Part shown: one piece after another, positions 35,430-43,807 of the stretch
Layout: the number at the start of each line of letters is the position of its first letter
Position numbering within the stretch: the first letter of the stretch is position 1
Assembly: GCF_050717635.1 (NCBI RefSeq)
Contig: NZ_JBOITO010000013.1
Span: 623,015 to 687,014 of the forward strand
Length of the DNA: 64,000 nt
Reading direction: 5' to 3'
Source of the DNA: Clostridium_AD sp050717635
Lineage (GTDB): Bacteria > Bacillota > Clostridia > Clostridiales > Clostridiaceae
Notes under the pieces: generated by a model
The model's input: the letters and a program-made list of their open reading frames with translations, nothing else
The model's database searches: none
Told to the model about the DNA's origin: nothing
Program-made: the position numbers and the translations under genes

Positions 35430-36570
35430 TTTTAAAAAATATAAAAAAGGTATAATCACAATGGAAATTGGATCGTTAATGCCAGAAAAGTTTATAAATT
35501 TGTTATGGAGAAATGGTATTGTAGTTAAAAATATAATGAAGATTAATATTACAACTGTAGTTTTGCAGGTGAAATTGTGTGACTATAGCGAAATTAGTAA
35601 AGTGGCAAAACTGACAGACACAAGGATTAGAATTACAGGAAGAAGTGGATTGTCATTTTTTCTAATGAAAGCGAAAAAACGATCTGCACTCTTAATTGGA
35701 GTGTTCTTATTCGGAAGCATAATATATTATTTGTCTACATTTGTGTGGAATATAGAAATTAATACAGAACGATATATAAGTCCATATGAATTGCGTAATC
35801 AAATTAAAGGGCTTGGAGTAATACCTGGGATTAGAAAGAAAAATATAGACATCTACGAAATTGAAAATAAACTTACGAAAATTAATGATGAAATAATGTG
35901 GGTAAAAGTCAGGATTGAGGGCGCTAAACTAGTTGTTAATGTAATAGAAAGACAATCGCCACCTACCATAATTGTAGATAAAACCCCTGCTAATTTAATA
36001 GCAAGTAAAGATGGTGAGATAGTTAGAGTATTTACTACAGAAGGTACAGCCATTGTAAACAGTGGGAATATGGTACAAAAGGGTGATATATTAGTTAAGG
36101 GAGAACAAGGTAAAGAAGGAAGTGTCTATTCTGTACATGCAGAAGGTGAGGTAATAGCAAAAACCTTCTACGAGGTAAAAAAAGAAGTACCGCTAAAGAA
36201 TAAATCTAGGTTGAAAACAGGTAACAGTATAAGTAATTTATACTTTAATTTAGCAAATAAAAAAGTTTATCTTAAAAATAGCTTAATTACTTATGAAAAT
36301 TATGATAAAATAGAAAATAAGGATAAATTTATCAAGAGCGAAATATATTATGAAGTTGAGGAAAAAAATACACCTGTGAATGTTATTGAGTTGGTAGATG
36401 AAATGTATTCTGATATCCTCAGGAACCTGGACAGAAATGTTCAGATTAAAGATAAAATTTCAGATGTGAAAAAGGAAAGTGATGGGTATATTATAAGAGT
36501 AGTTGTAGTTGCAGAGGAGAACATTGGAGTAACTGAAGAGAATATTGGAGTAGAACAAAAATTACATTAG
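35422..36570 (+). CDS. yqfD: Sporulation protein YqfD
   Basis: A 382-residue sporulation protein with a cytoplasmic N-terminal part (about 1-75, KFINLLWRNGI), one transmembrane helix (about 85-107, SALLIGVFLFGSIIYYLSTFVW) and an extracytoplasmic C-terminal region with POTRA-like character (LRNQIKGLGVIPGIRKKNID). It contains VNVIERQSPP and GEIVRVFTTEGTAIVNSG, both typical. The start is uncertain: ATG 35422 gives the usual N-terminal length and overlaps yqfC, but ATG 35413 is also in frame. The C-terminus has a short duplication (ENIGVTEENIGVE). Confidence 0.88.
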   Translation: MNNFKKYKKGIITMEIGSLMPEKFINLLWRNGIVVKNIMKINITTVVLQVKLCDYSEISKVAKLTDTRIRITGRSGLSFFLMKAKKRSALLIGVFLFGSIIYYLSTFVWNIEINTERYISPYELRNQIKGLGVIPGIRKKNIDIYEIENKLTKINDEIMWVKVRIEGAKLVVNVIERQSPPTIIVDKTPANLIASKDGEIVRVFTTEGTAIVNSGNMVQKGDILVKGEQGKEGSVYSVHAEGEVIAKTFYEVKKEVPLKNKSRLKTGNSISNLYFNLANKKVYLKNSLITYENYDKIENKDKFIKSEIYYEVEEKNTPVNVIELVDEMYSDILRNLDRNVQIKDKISDVKKESDGYIIRVVVVAEENIGVTEENIGVEQKLH

Positions 36571-36624
36571 AACAAAAACTGTTTGTTTTATAATTTACGA
36601 GAGAAAAAAAGGCGGGGATAGGGC

Positions 36625-38727
36625 ATGAAAGATATTAGAGGATTTATTAAAATTAAAAAAGCAAAACCATATTTGATTTTTATAATTACAGCAATGGTTA
36701 TGTTTTCTATTTTAGTAACAGCTTTGGTTCCTAAAAAATACACTCTAAATGTGGGGGATATTGCAAAAGTAGATATAAAAGCTCCTAGAGAAGTTGAAAA
36801 TGAAGTTGGTACAAAAAAAAATAGAGATGATGCTGTACAAGGTGTAGGAAAAAGAACAACTAAAATCCAAGTAAATAAGCAGGTTATAGCAGATATTGAT
36901 GAACTATTTTCTGCAGTGCGAGAGTTAAACGGTGTTACAGAATCATCCACAAATAATGAAAGTCAATTATCAGAAAAAGAAAAAATAACTGCACTTAAAG
37001 AAAAAAAAATAATTCCAGATATTATTTATGAAAATTATCAGATTTTAGTAGGGTTAGATACTAAAAAAGCAGAGGAATTACAAGCGTTTCTCCAAAAAAC
37101 AATGATAAAACTTTATGATTTAACTACAATAAATGAAAATAAGCCAGAGGAAATTAAAATGGCGCAAGGAATTATAGCTGTAGAGTTTAATAACTCTAGT
37201 TTTACTAAGGACATAAGAGAAATGGGGATATCAATCGCAAATGTAGAAGTATTTCCTAATACAATATATGATAAGCTAACAACAGAATCATTAATACAAG
37301 AGGCTAGAGAAAGTGTTAAACCAGTAATGATTAAGAAGGATCAAATCATTGCAAAAGAGGGAGAGCCAATAACCTCTGAACAGAAGGGACTCCTAGAGTC
37401 GCTCGGACTTCTTAACAATGTGGGTAATTTTGAATGGCCCTTATATTTAAGTTTAGCGGGGCTTGTTTGCTTAGTACTATTACTTCAATGGTTTTATTTA
37501 TTTAAGTATCATCCACAAGTTTTTAATGACATAAAGAAGTTAATCATGCTCAATATTCTTAGCATAATTGCAATATCACTTGCTAGAATACTAGGTATAA
37601 TCTCATTGTATGTAATTCCACTGGCTTGCATACCAATACTTATGGCTATATTAATTAATGATGAAGTAGCGATTGTAGTAAATATTCTTAACTGCATTTT
37701 AATTAGTGTTGCAGTTAAATTCAATCTTGAAATTACAATACTGGCTATGCTAAATTCTATTACAGCTGTTATGCTACTTAAAAAAATGCAACAAAGAAAT
37801 GATATACTATATTCATCTATATATATAGGAATGATAAACCTAGCCATGTATCTTTCTATGGGATTTCTTTTAAGCAATAGCATTGTTGAAGTTGTGAAAA
37901 AGGCTGGCATGGTGTCCCTTGCAAGCGTTTTATCTGGAATTCTTGCTATAGGGTTTTTACCGTTTTTCGAAAGTTTGTTTGATGTAGTGACTACAGTAAA
38001 ACTTTTAGAACTATCAAATCCTAATCATCCACTGCTAAAAAGACTACTATTAGAGGCTCCTGGCACTTATCACCATTCTGTAATTGTAGGTAACCTGTCA
38101 GAGGTTGCAGCAGAAACAGTTGGTGCTAGTGCTGTTATTGCAAGGGTGTCCTCTTACTATCATGATATTGGCAAGATAAAGAGACCTTATTTTTTCAAGG
38201 AAAATCAATTAGGAAATGATAATCCGCATGATAAAATAACTCCAAACCTAAGTACACTTATAATTATTTCTCATGTGAAGGATGGAATAGAACTTGCAAA
38301 AGAATTTAAAATACCTAAGGTTATTCAAGACGTTATTGGGCAACACCATGCAATGACCTTAGTTAAGTACTTTTACGTAACTATGAAAAATTCCAGTGAT
38401 AAACCAGATGAAATTAAAGAGGAAGATTTTAGATACCCCGGTCCAAAACCTGAAAGTAAGGAAGCGGCAATTATAATGTTAGCAGATGCAGTGGAAGCCG
38501 CAGTAAGATCTCTTCCGAATCATACAACTGGTAAAATTGAGGAAATGGTTAATAAAATAATAAAAGAGAGGCTTACTGATGGGCAAATGGATAATTGCGA
38601 TTTAACTCTAAAAGATTTAGAAAAGATAAGGAAGGCTTTCTTAAAAGTACTTTCAGGAATATATCATGAGCGAATAGAGTATCCTTCCGATAAATGGGAA
38701 AAGGATAAGGAACGCGAGTCTAAATAG
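36625..38727 (+). CDS. pgpH: Cyclic-di-AMP phosphodiesterase PgpH (7TM-HD)
   Basis: A 700-residue protein: an N-terminal helix (about 13-33), a large extracytoplasmic region (about 35-265), seven transmembrane helices (about 270-475) and a cytoplasmic HD domain. HD residues are visible in GTYHHSVIVGNLSE, YYHDIGKIKRPYFF and IGQHHAMT. It degrades c-di-AMP, the second messenger for potassium and osmotic control. In Bacillus phoH separates yqfD from this gene; here only 54 bases lie between them. Confidence 0.95.
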   Translation: MKDIRGFIKIKKAKPYLIFIITAMVMFSILVTALVPKKYTLNVGDIAKVDIKAPREVENEVGTKKNRDDAVQGVGKRTTKIQVNKQVIADIDELFSAVRELNGVTESSTNNESQLSEKEKITALKEKKIIPDIIYENYQILVGLDTKKAEELQAFLQKTMIKLYDLTTINENKPEEIKMAQGIIAVEFNNSSFTKDIREMGISIANVEVFPNTIYDKLTTESLIQEARESVKPVMIKKDQIIAKEGEPITSEQKGLLESLGLLNNVGNFEWPLYLSLAGLVCLVLLLQWFYLFKYHPQVFNDIKKLIMLNILSIIAISLARILGIISLYVIPLACIPILMAILINDEVAIVVNILNCILISVAVKFNLEITILAMLNSITAVMLLKKMQQRNDILYSSIYIGMINLAMYLSMGFLLSNSIVEVVKKAGMVSLASVLSGILAIGFLPFFESLFDVVTTVKLLELSNPNHPLLKRLLLEAPGTYHHSVIVGNLSEVAAETVGASAVIARVSSYYHDIGKIKRPYFFKENQLGNDNPHDKITPNLSTLIIISHVKDGIELAKEFKIPKVIQDVIGQHHAMTLVKYFYVTMKNSSDKPDEIKEEDFRYPGPKPESKEAAIIMLADAVEAAVRSLPNHTTGKIEEMVNKIIKERLTDGQMDNCDLTLKDLEKIRKAFLKVLSGIYHERIEYPSDKWEKDKERESK

Positions 38728-38743
38728 GAGAGTGGAAAACAGT

Positions 38744-39244
38744 ATGATTTTTATGGATAATAGGCAAAATAAGATAGAAGTAACAAAGGAGCTCAAAAGC
38801 GTTATAAAGAATGTTATTGAATATACACTGAGTGAGGAAAAACTTCTTGTGGAAAGTGAAGTAAGTGTTATCTTTATTGATAATGAAGAGATCAGGGAGA
38901 TAAATTTAAAACATCGTGGTATAGACGAAGTTACTGATGTATTATCTTTTCCTATGTTACATTATCCTGAAAATAAGGTATTTAAGGAAGTGTATACAAA
39001 TTACAAGTTTGACCAAAATGATTTATATGATGGGAAATTAGTTGTTGGAGATGTTGCACTATCACTAGAAAAAGCAGTGCAGCAAAGCGAAGAATTTGGA
39101 CATTCCACTACCCGTGAATGTGCTTATCTTACAGTGCATTCAATACTGCATCTTTTAGGCTACGATCACATAGAGGAAGCGCAGAAAAACATTATGAGAA
39201 AAAGAGAAGAAGAAATACTCGGTACTTTTAACATATATAGATAA
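38744..39244 (+). CDS. ybeY: Endoribonuclease YbeY
   Basis: A 166-residue zinc metalloprotein for 16S rRNA 3' maturation and ribosome quality control. The zinc motif is HSILHLLGYDH (about 130-140; the usual second residue is Gly). DEVTDVLSFPM is also conserved. I place the start at ATG 38744 (MIFMDNRQN), the usual clostridial N-terminus; the GTG at 38732 touches the AGGAG site. Confidence 0.93.
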   Translation: MIFMDNRQNKIEVTKELKSVIKNVIEYTLSEEKLLVESEVSVIFIDNEEIREINLKHRGIDEVTDVLSFPMLHYPENKVFKEVYTNYKFDQNDLYDGKLVVGDVALSLEKAVQQSEEFGHSTTRECAYLTVHSILHLLGYDHIEEAQKNIMRKREEEILGTFNIYR

Positions 39245-39265
39245 AAGATTTGAAGGTGGTTGTGT

Positions 39266-39964
39266 ATGAAAGTTAAAAAATTAGTTGATAGTTTGAATTA
39301 TGCTATTGAAGGAATAATATATTCAATTCGAACGCAAAGAAATATGAAGATACATATGCTAGTGGCAATGTTAGTTCTTACTGCTACGTTTTTTTATGAT
39401 TTGTCAAGAATAGAACTTTTAATTATAACGATGACTATAACACTAGTTATCGTGGCGGAAATGATAAATACTGCAGTAGAATGTGCCATTGATGCCACAA
39501 CAAACTTTTACCACCCATTAGCAAAAATTGCTAAAAACGTAGCTGCTGGTGCAGTGCTGGTAACTGCTATAAATTCACTATTAGTGGGTTATGTGATATT
39601 TTGGGAAAGATTAACACCGTTTAACAAGTCAGTAATGGCAAAGATTAAAAAATCTGACACTGATACGACTTTTTTTATTCTAGTTATAGTTTGCATCGCA
39701 GTGGTAGTAATTAAGGCGATTTATGGTGAAGGAACACCGCTAAAAGGTGGTATGCCAAGCGGTCACTCAACTATAGCTTTTTCAGTGGCAACAGCTATAA
39801 CATTATTAACTGCTGAGCCGTTAATTATGGTTTTAGCTTATTTTATAGCTGTAATTGTTGCACAAAGTAGAGTTGATTCAGAGATTCACTCCATCCTAGA
39901 AGTGATTTTTGGTGGTATTTTTGGGACGTTATTAACTTTGCTACTCTTTAAAGTTTTAGGATAA
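39266..39964 (+). CDS. dgkA: Fusion of undecaprenol/diacylglycerol kinase (DgkA) and PAP2 phosphatase
   Basis: A 232-residue membrane protein with two enzymes. Residues about 1-120 are DgkA: FNYAIEG-like start, E-x-x-N-T-A-V-E motif (EMINTAVECAIDATT) and three helices. Residues about 128-232 are a PAP2 acid phosphatase: GGMPSGHSTIAFS and the second motif RVDSEIHSILEVI. Together they can phosphorylate and dephosphorylate lipid alcohols such as undecaprenol. The start is ATG 39266, 6 bases after AAGGTGG. It lies at the normal dgkA position. Confidence 0.92.
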   Translation: MKVKKLVDSLNYAIEGIIYSIRTQRNMKIHMLVAMLVLTATFFYDLSRIELLIITMTITLVIVAEMINTAVECAIDATTNFYHPLAKIAKNVAAGAVLVTAINSLLVGYVIFWERLTPFNKSVMAKIKKSDTDTTFFILVIVCIAVVVIKAIYGEGTPLKGGMPSGHSTIAFSVATAITLLTAEPLIMVLAYFIAVIVAQSRVDSEIHSILEVIFGGIFGTLLTLLLFKVLG

Positions 39965-40094
39965 TAAATTTTTATAAAATTTTATAATTATAATATTATT
40001 TGAAATACTGATATTTAGTGATATAATTGCTATACGTGATTTTTCATTGTTATTTATTTTCACAAAATTTAAATTATTTTACGGGGGTGTTCTA

Positions 40095-40493
40095 ATGGAT
40101 TATAAAAAGCTTGCTAAGCTTGCAATAGATGCTAGGGCAAATGCATATGTGCCATACTCGAAATTTAAGGTAGGCGCTGCGGTTGTTACTGAGGATGGAT
40201 CAATATATACGGGGTGTAATATAGAAAATGCATCCTATGGTGCTAGTAATTGTGCCGAGCGAACTGCGATTTTCAAAGCTGTGTCTGAGGGACATAGAAA
40301 AATAAAAGCAATAGCAATAGTAGGGGATATGTCTACTAATACTTATCCATGTGGTATCTGCAGACAAGTTATAGTAGAATTTGCTACAACTGATATCCAA
40401 ATTATATTAGTAAAAGATGAAGATAACTATATAACAAAGACTATGGAAGAAATATTACCAGGTGCCTTTACTAAAGAATGTTTACTGAAGTAA
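40095..40493 (+). CDS. cdd: Cytidine deaminase
   Basis: A 132-residue pyrimidine salvage enzyme that deaminates cytidine and deoxycytidine. The zinc and catalytic motifs are NCAERTAIFKA (Cys and Glu) and PCGICRQVIVEF. I start it at ATG 40095 after GGGGGTG; the reading from 40047 adds 16 hydrophobic residues without a ribosome binding site. Confidence 0.96.
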   Translation: MDYKKLAKLAIDARANAYVPYSKFKVGAAVVTEDGSIYTGCNIENASYGASNCAERTAIFKAVSEGHRKIKAIAIVGDMSTNTYPCGICRQVIVEFATTDIQIILVKDEDNYITKTMEEILPGAFTKECLLK

Positions 40494-40544
40494 GAATTTA
40501 CTAAAGTAAAAACAAATTACAAATGATAATTATAAGGAGGAAAT

Positions 40545-41426
40545 ATGTTTAAATCAGGATTCGTATCTATTATCGGAAGGCCTAATGTAGGGAAATCTAC
40601 ATTAATGAATTATATTATGGGGGAGAAACTATCAATTGTGTCTAGTAGACCTCAAACCACAAGAAACAATATACAAACTATTTTAACTACTAAAGAGTCT
40701 CAAATAATATTTGTGGATACTCCAGGAATGCATAAACCTAGACATAAACTAGGAGAATACATGGTTAAAGTAGCCAAACAATCCACAGATGCAGTAGACG
40801 TTATATTATTTATAACTACACCAGGTGATGAAATTGAACCAGGGGATAAGCATATTCTTGAAGATTTAAAAGATACTAAGATACCTGTTTTTTTATTAGT
40901 CAATAAGATTGATGAAAATACACAGGAAAGGGTAGCTAAAACTATTAAGTCTTATTCTGAATATTTTAATTTTAAAGAAATAATACCGATAGCTGCCATT
41001 AAAGGCAAAAATGTTGACATAGTTACTAATCTTTTAGGGGAACTTATGCCAGAGGGGCCATTATATTATCCAGAAGATATGATTACAGATCAGCAAGAAA
41101 GATTTATTATAACTGAGATTATAAGAGAGAAAGCTCTTAAATTATTATCTCAAGAGGTACCTCATGGAATAGCAATAGAAATTATTTCTATGAAAAGAGA
41201 CAAAAACAATTTGTACAATATTGAAGTTAATTTGTTATGCGAAAAGGATTCACATAAGGGTATAATAATTGGCAAAGGTGGAAAAACACTTAAGCAGATT
41301 TCCACTTATTCAAGACAAGATATAATGAAATTCTTAGGCGAAAAAGTATACTTAAGATTATGGGTAAAGGTAAAGAAAGAATGGAGAGACACTTCAAGTA
41401 TGCTCAAAGAACTTGGATATAAATAG
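40545..41426 (+). CDS. era: GTPase Era
   Basis: A 293-residue GTPase needed for 30S assembly. G1 GRPNVGKST (about 10-18), G3 DTPGMH, G4 NKID, and a C-terminal KH domain (GIIIGKGGKTLKQIST) that binds the 3' end of 16S rRNA. AAGGAGG precedes the ATG. recO follows within about a dozen bases. Confidence 0.97.
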   Translation: MFKSGFVSIIGRPNVGKSTLMNYIMGEKLSIVSSRPQTTRNNIQTILTTKESQIIFVDTPGMHKPRHKLGEYMVKVAKQSTDAVDVILFITTPGDEIEPGDKHILEDLKDTKIPVFLLVNKIDENTQERVAKTIKSYSEYFNFKEIIPIAAIKGKNVDIVTNLLGELMPEGPLYYPEDMITDQQERFIITEIIREKALKLLSQEVPHGIAIEIISMKRDKNNLYNIEVNLLCEKDSHKGIIIGKGGKTLKQISTYSRQDIMKFLGEKVYLRLWVKVKKEWRDTSSMLKELGYK

Positions 41427-41437
41427 GGGATGATGTT

Positions 41438-42187
41438 CTGTCTATTTTAAAAACTAGAGCTATAGTTATAAAAACACAAGAGTTTAAAGAATCTGATAAG
41501 CTTGTTTGGCTTTTTACTGAAGAGTTTGGAAAAATAACAGCCATAGCAAAGGGAGCAAGAAAAAACAAAAGCAAATATATATCATCCACATTACCTTGCT
41601 CATATGGAGAATTTGTACTTTTTAAAGGCAGGAATTTATATACAATAAACGAAATTACAATAATAGATTCTTTTCAACAATTATTAAGGGACTTAGATAC
41701 AATTACCTATGCCTCTTATTTTGTTGAATTAATTGATATCGCAATGGAAAACGAGGATGTTAATAAGGAACTTTTTAAAGAGCTAGTCACTGCTTTTTAT
41801 TTTATAAAAAATGACGTTATGGATATAGAAGTTCTAGCTAGAGCTTTTGAAATAAAGCTACTAAGAGCAACAGGGTACGGATTAAATTTTAGTAAATGTG
41901 TTAAATGTAGAAATAAAGTAGATACATCTAATAATATTGATTTGCAATCTTATGGACCTATTTGCAAAAATTGTGATAAATCAAACAGTATATATATATC
42001 AAACCCTACATATAATACATTAAAATTCTTAAATAATTTTGGTATGGATAAAATTAATAGAATAGTTGTATCCAAAACATCCAAACTGGAGTTATATAAA
42101 TTTTTATCTTTTATCATTTCAGAGAATTATACTAGAAAGCCAAGGAGTTTAGAAATGTTCGATTATTTAAACCAATACAAAAACTAA
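41438..42187 (+). CDS. recO: DNA repair protein RecO, apparent CTG start
   Basis: RecO loads RecA onto gaps together with RecR. From 41438 the frame gives 249 residues, the normal length: LSILKTRAIVIKTQEFKESD at the N-terminus (OB fold), then helices, then the zinc site CVKC...CKNC (about 150-180). No ATG, GTG or TTG exists in this frame between the upstream stop region and well inside the OB fold; the first ATG is 41744, which would lose 102 residues. CTG 41438 is 8 bases after the GGGG of AGGGGATGA, so it is the best start. ATGs at 41430 and 41433 are in another frame and stop within six codons. Confidence 0.88.
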   Translation: MSILKTRAIVIKTQEFKESDKLVWLFTEEFGKITAIAKGARKNKSKYISSTLPCSYGEFVLFKGRNLYTINEITIIDSFQQLLRDLDTITYASYFVELIDIAMENEDVNKELFKELVTAFYFIKNDVMDIEVLARAFEIKLLRATGYGLNFSKCVKCRNKVDTSNNIDLQSYGPICKNCDKSNSIYISNPTYNTLKFLNNFGMDKINRIVVSKTSKLELYKFLSFIISENYTRKPRSLEMFDYLNQYKN

Positions 42188-42231
42188 CAATTATTTTAAA
42201 TAAAGTACAAATTATTAGGAGGTAGATTTTA

Positions 42232-42873
42232 ATGGAAGAGATTACGCTGGAAAAAATTGACATAATTAAAGAACGGACAGGAGTTTCATATACTGAGGCA
42301 AAAGAAGCACTGCAAGAATGTGATAGCAATGTAGTTGATGCACTAATTTACATCGAGGCTAAACAAAAGAAATATCCTATATTTAATATGGATGAAGTAT
42401 ATACTACCAAGGAAGAATTTATAGTATGGATAAAGAATACTGTAAAAAAAGGCAATGTAACTAGAATTAAAATTAAAAAAGATGAAAATGTAGTTGTAGA
42501 TATACCTGTTAACGCTGGTATTGCAGCAGGGCTAGTTGGATTATATATGCCACCTCTAATTGCACTAGGTTTATTAACAGCGGTACTTACAAAGGTTACT
42601 ATTGAGATAACTAAAGCAGATGGATCTGTTGAAGTAGTTAATACTATTATCAAAAATACTGTAGAAGACTTAAAGGGCAGAATGAATGATATAAGTGAAG
42701 ATGTAAAAGAAAAATATAACGATACAAAAGGTGGTTTTAGTAAAGATAGTAAAAGCAGTAAAGATAGTAATGATGAAAATGTATACCAATATACAGTAAA
42801 ATTTGATAAAAACTTAGAAAAACAGGAAGAAAACGAATCAAAAAAAGAAGAAGAAAAAGAAAGTGAAGAATAA
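42232..42873 (+). CDS. UBA-like plus DUF4342 protein
   Basis: A 213-residue protein. Residues about 5-45 resemble a UBA/TS-N three-helix domain (IKERTGVSYTEAKEALQECDSNVVDALIYIE), as at the N-terminus of EF-Ts and NAC. Residues about 60-145 match the DUF4342 pattern, with a hydrophobic hairpin PVNAGIAAGLVGLYMPPLIA. The tail (about 150-213) is low-complexity, Lys/Glu/Ser-rich. Function unknown; common in clostridia. AGGAGGT precedes the ATG and a terminator follows. Confidence 0.75.
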   Translation: MEEITLEKIDIIKERTGVSYTEAKEALQECDSNVVDALIYIEAKQKKYPIFNMDEVYTTKEEFIVWIKNTVKKGNVTRIKIKKDENVVVDIPVNAGIAAGLVGLYMPPLIALGLLTAVLTKVTIEITKADGSVEVVNTIIKNTVEDLKGRMNDISEDVKEKYNDTKGGFSKDSKSSKDSNDENVYQYTVKFDKNLEKQEENESKKEEEKESEE

Positions 42874-42888
42874 CAAATTTTTTTAATT

Positions 42889-42920
42889 AAAAAGCCAGCA
42901 ACTAATGTTGCTGGCTTTTT
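42889..42920 (+). terminator. Terminator
   Basis: AAAGCCAGCAAC, loop TAAT, GTTGCTGGCTTT: a perfect 12-bp or longer stem followed by T. Confidence 0.94.
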
Positions 42921-43120
42921 AAATGAAAGATTATTCATAGTACATAAAAATACTAAAAATTTTCATGAGATATTCTAAAACATTAAAAGATTCTACATTT
43001 CATTGTAATAATGTGGTACAATGTTTCAAATGGTATGTAAGATTTTACTAGAATAATAAATTTTGCAATCGTTTATATTTCAAATATATACCATGGTTAA
43101 AGCGCTAAAATAGGGAGAAG

Positions 43121-43762
43121 GTGGAAGCAATAAAATTAACACCAAGACAAGATGAGATAATTAGATTAGTTAAAGAAAATCCACCTATCACAAGTGAAAA
43201 ACTAGCTAATAAACTAGGGGTCACAAGAGCTGCACTAAGGCCAGATTTGGCCATACTAACAATGACTGGTATATTAGATGCAAGACCTAAGGTTGGATAT
43301 GTTTATTCTAAGAAACCTTCTTATAGTTTAGTTTATGACTATATAAGAAATATTAAAGTTAATGATGTAATGTCTAAACATGTAACGGCAACAGAAGAAA
43401 CTATGGTTTATGATGCGATAGTACATTTGTTTTTAAATGATGTAGGTACACTATTTATAAATAATAATGGCAATTTAGTGGGAGCTGTTTCAAGAAAAGA
43501 CTTCCTTAAAATGGCTATGGGTGGAACAGATATCCACAAAGTACCTGTAGGAATTATAATGACTAGAATGCCAAATATAGTGTTTGTTGAAAAAGAAGAT
43601 AGTGTTTATTTGGCTGCACAAAGAATTATAGAACATGAAGTAGACAGTCTGCCTGTGGTAGAGAGAAAATTTGAAAATGGCAGAGAAGTTTTTAAAATTG
43701 TAGGCAAAGTGTCTAAAACTAATATTACAAGGTTGTTTGTAAAAATGGGTGAAAATGGTTAA
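43121..43762 (+). CDS. CBS-domain transcriptional repressor (CcpN-like), linked to ppdK
   Basis: A 213-residue regulator. Residues about 5-60 are a DeoR/GntR-like winged helix (ENPPITSEKLANKLGVTRAALRPDLAIL); residues about 75-205 are two CBS repeats (VNDVMSKHVTATEET, VGIIMTRMPNIVFVEKED) that usually sense adenine nucleotides. CcpN of Bacillus, which represses gluconeogenic genes, has this architecture. Here it lies directly before ppdK and probably controls it. The start is GTG 43121 with GGGAG only three bases upstream, so the exact start is uncertain. A TACAAT -10 is seen at 43017-43022. Confidence 0.85.
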   Translation: MEAIKLTPRQDEIIRLVKENPPITSEKLANKLGVTRAALRPDLAILTMTGILDARPKVGYVYSKKPSYSLVYDYIRNIKVNDVMSKHVTATEETMVYDAIVHLFLNDVGTLFINNNGNLVGAVSRKDFLKMAMGGTDIHKVPVGIIMTRMPNIVFVEKEDSVYLAAQRIIEHEVDSLPVVERKFENGREVFKIVGKVSKTNITRLFVKMGENG

Positions 43763-43807
43763 TAACCATTATCATATATAATTTAGAATCGAAGGGGTTG
43801 TATACAA

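Noticed and set aside
41430..41453. ATG ATG start for recO
   Set aside because: Different frame, stops after six codons.
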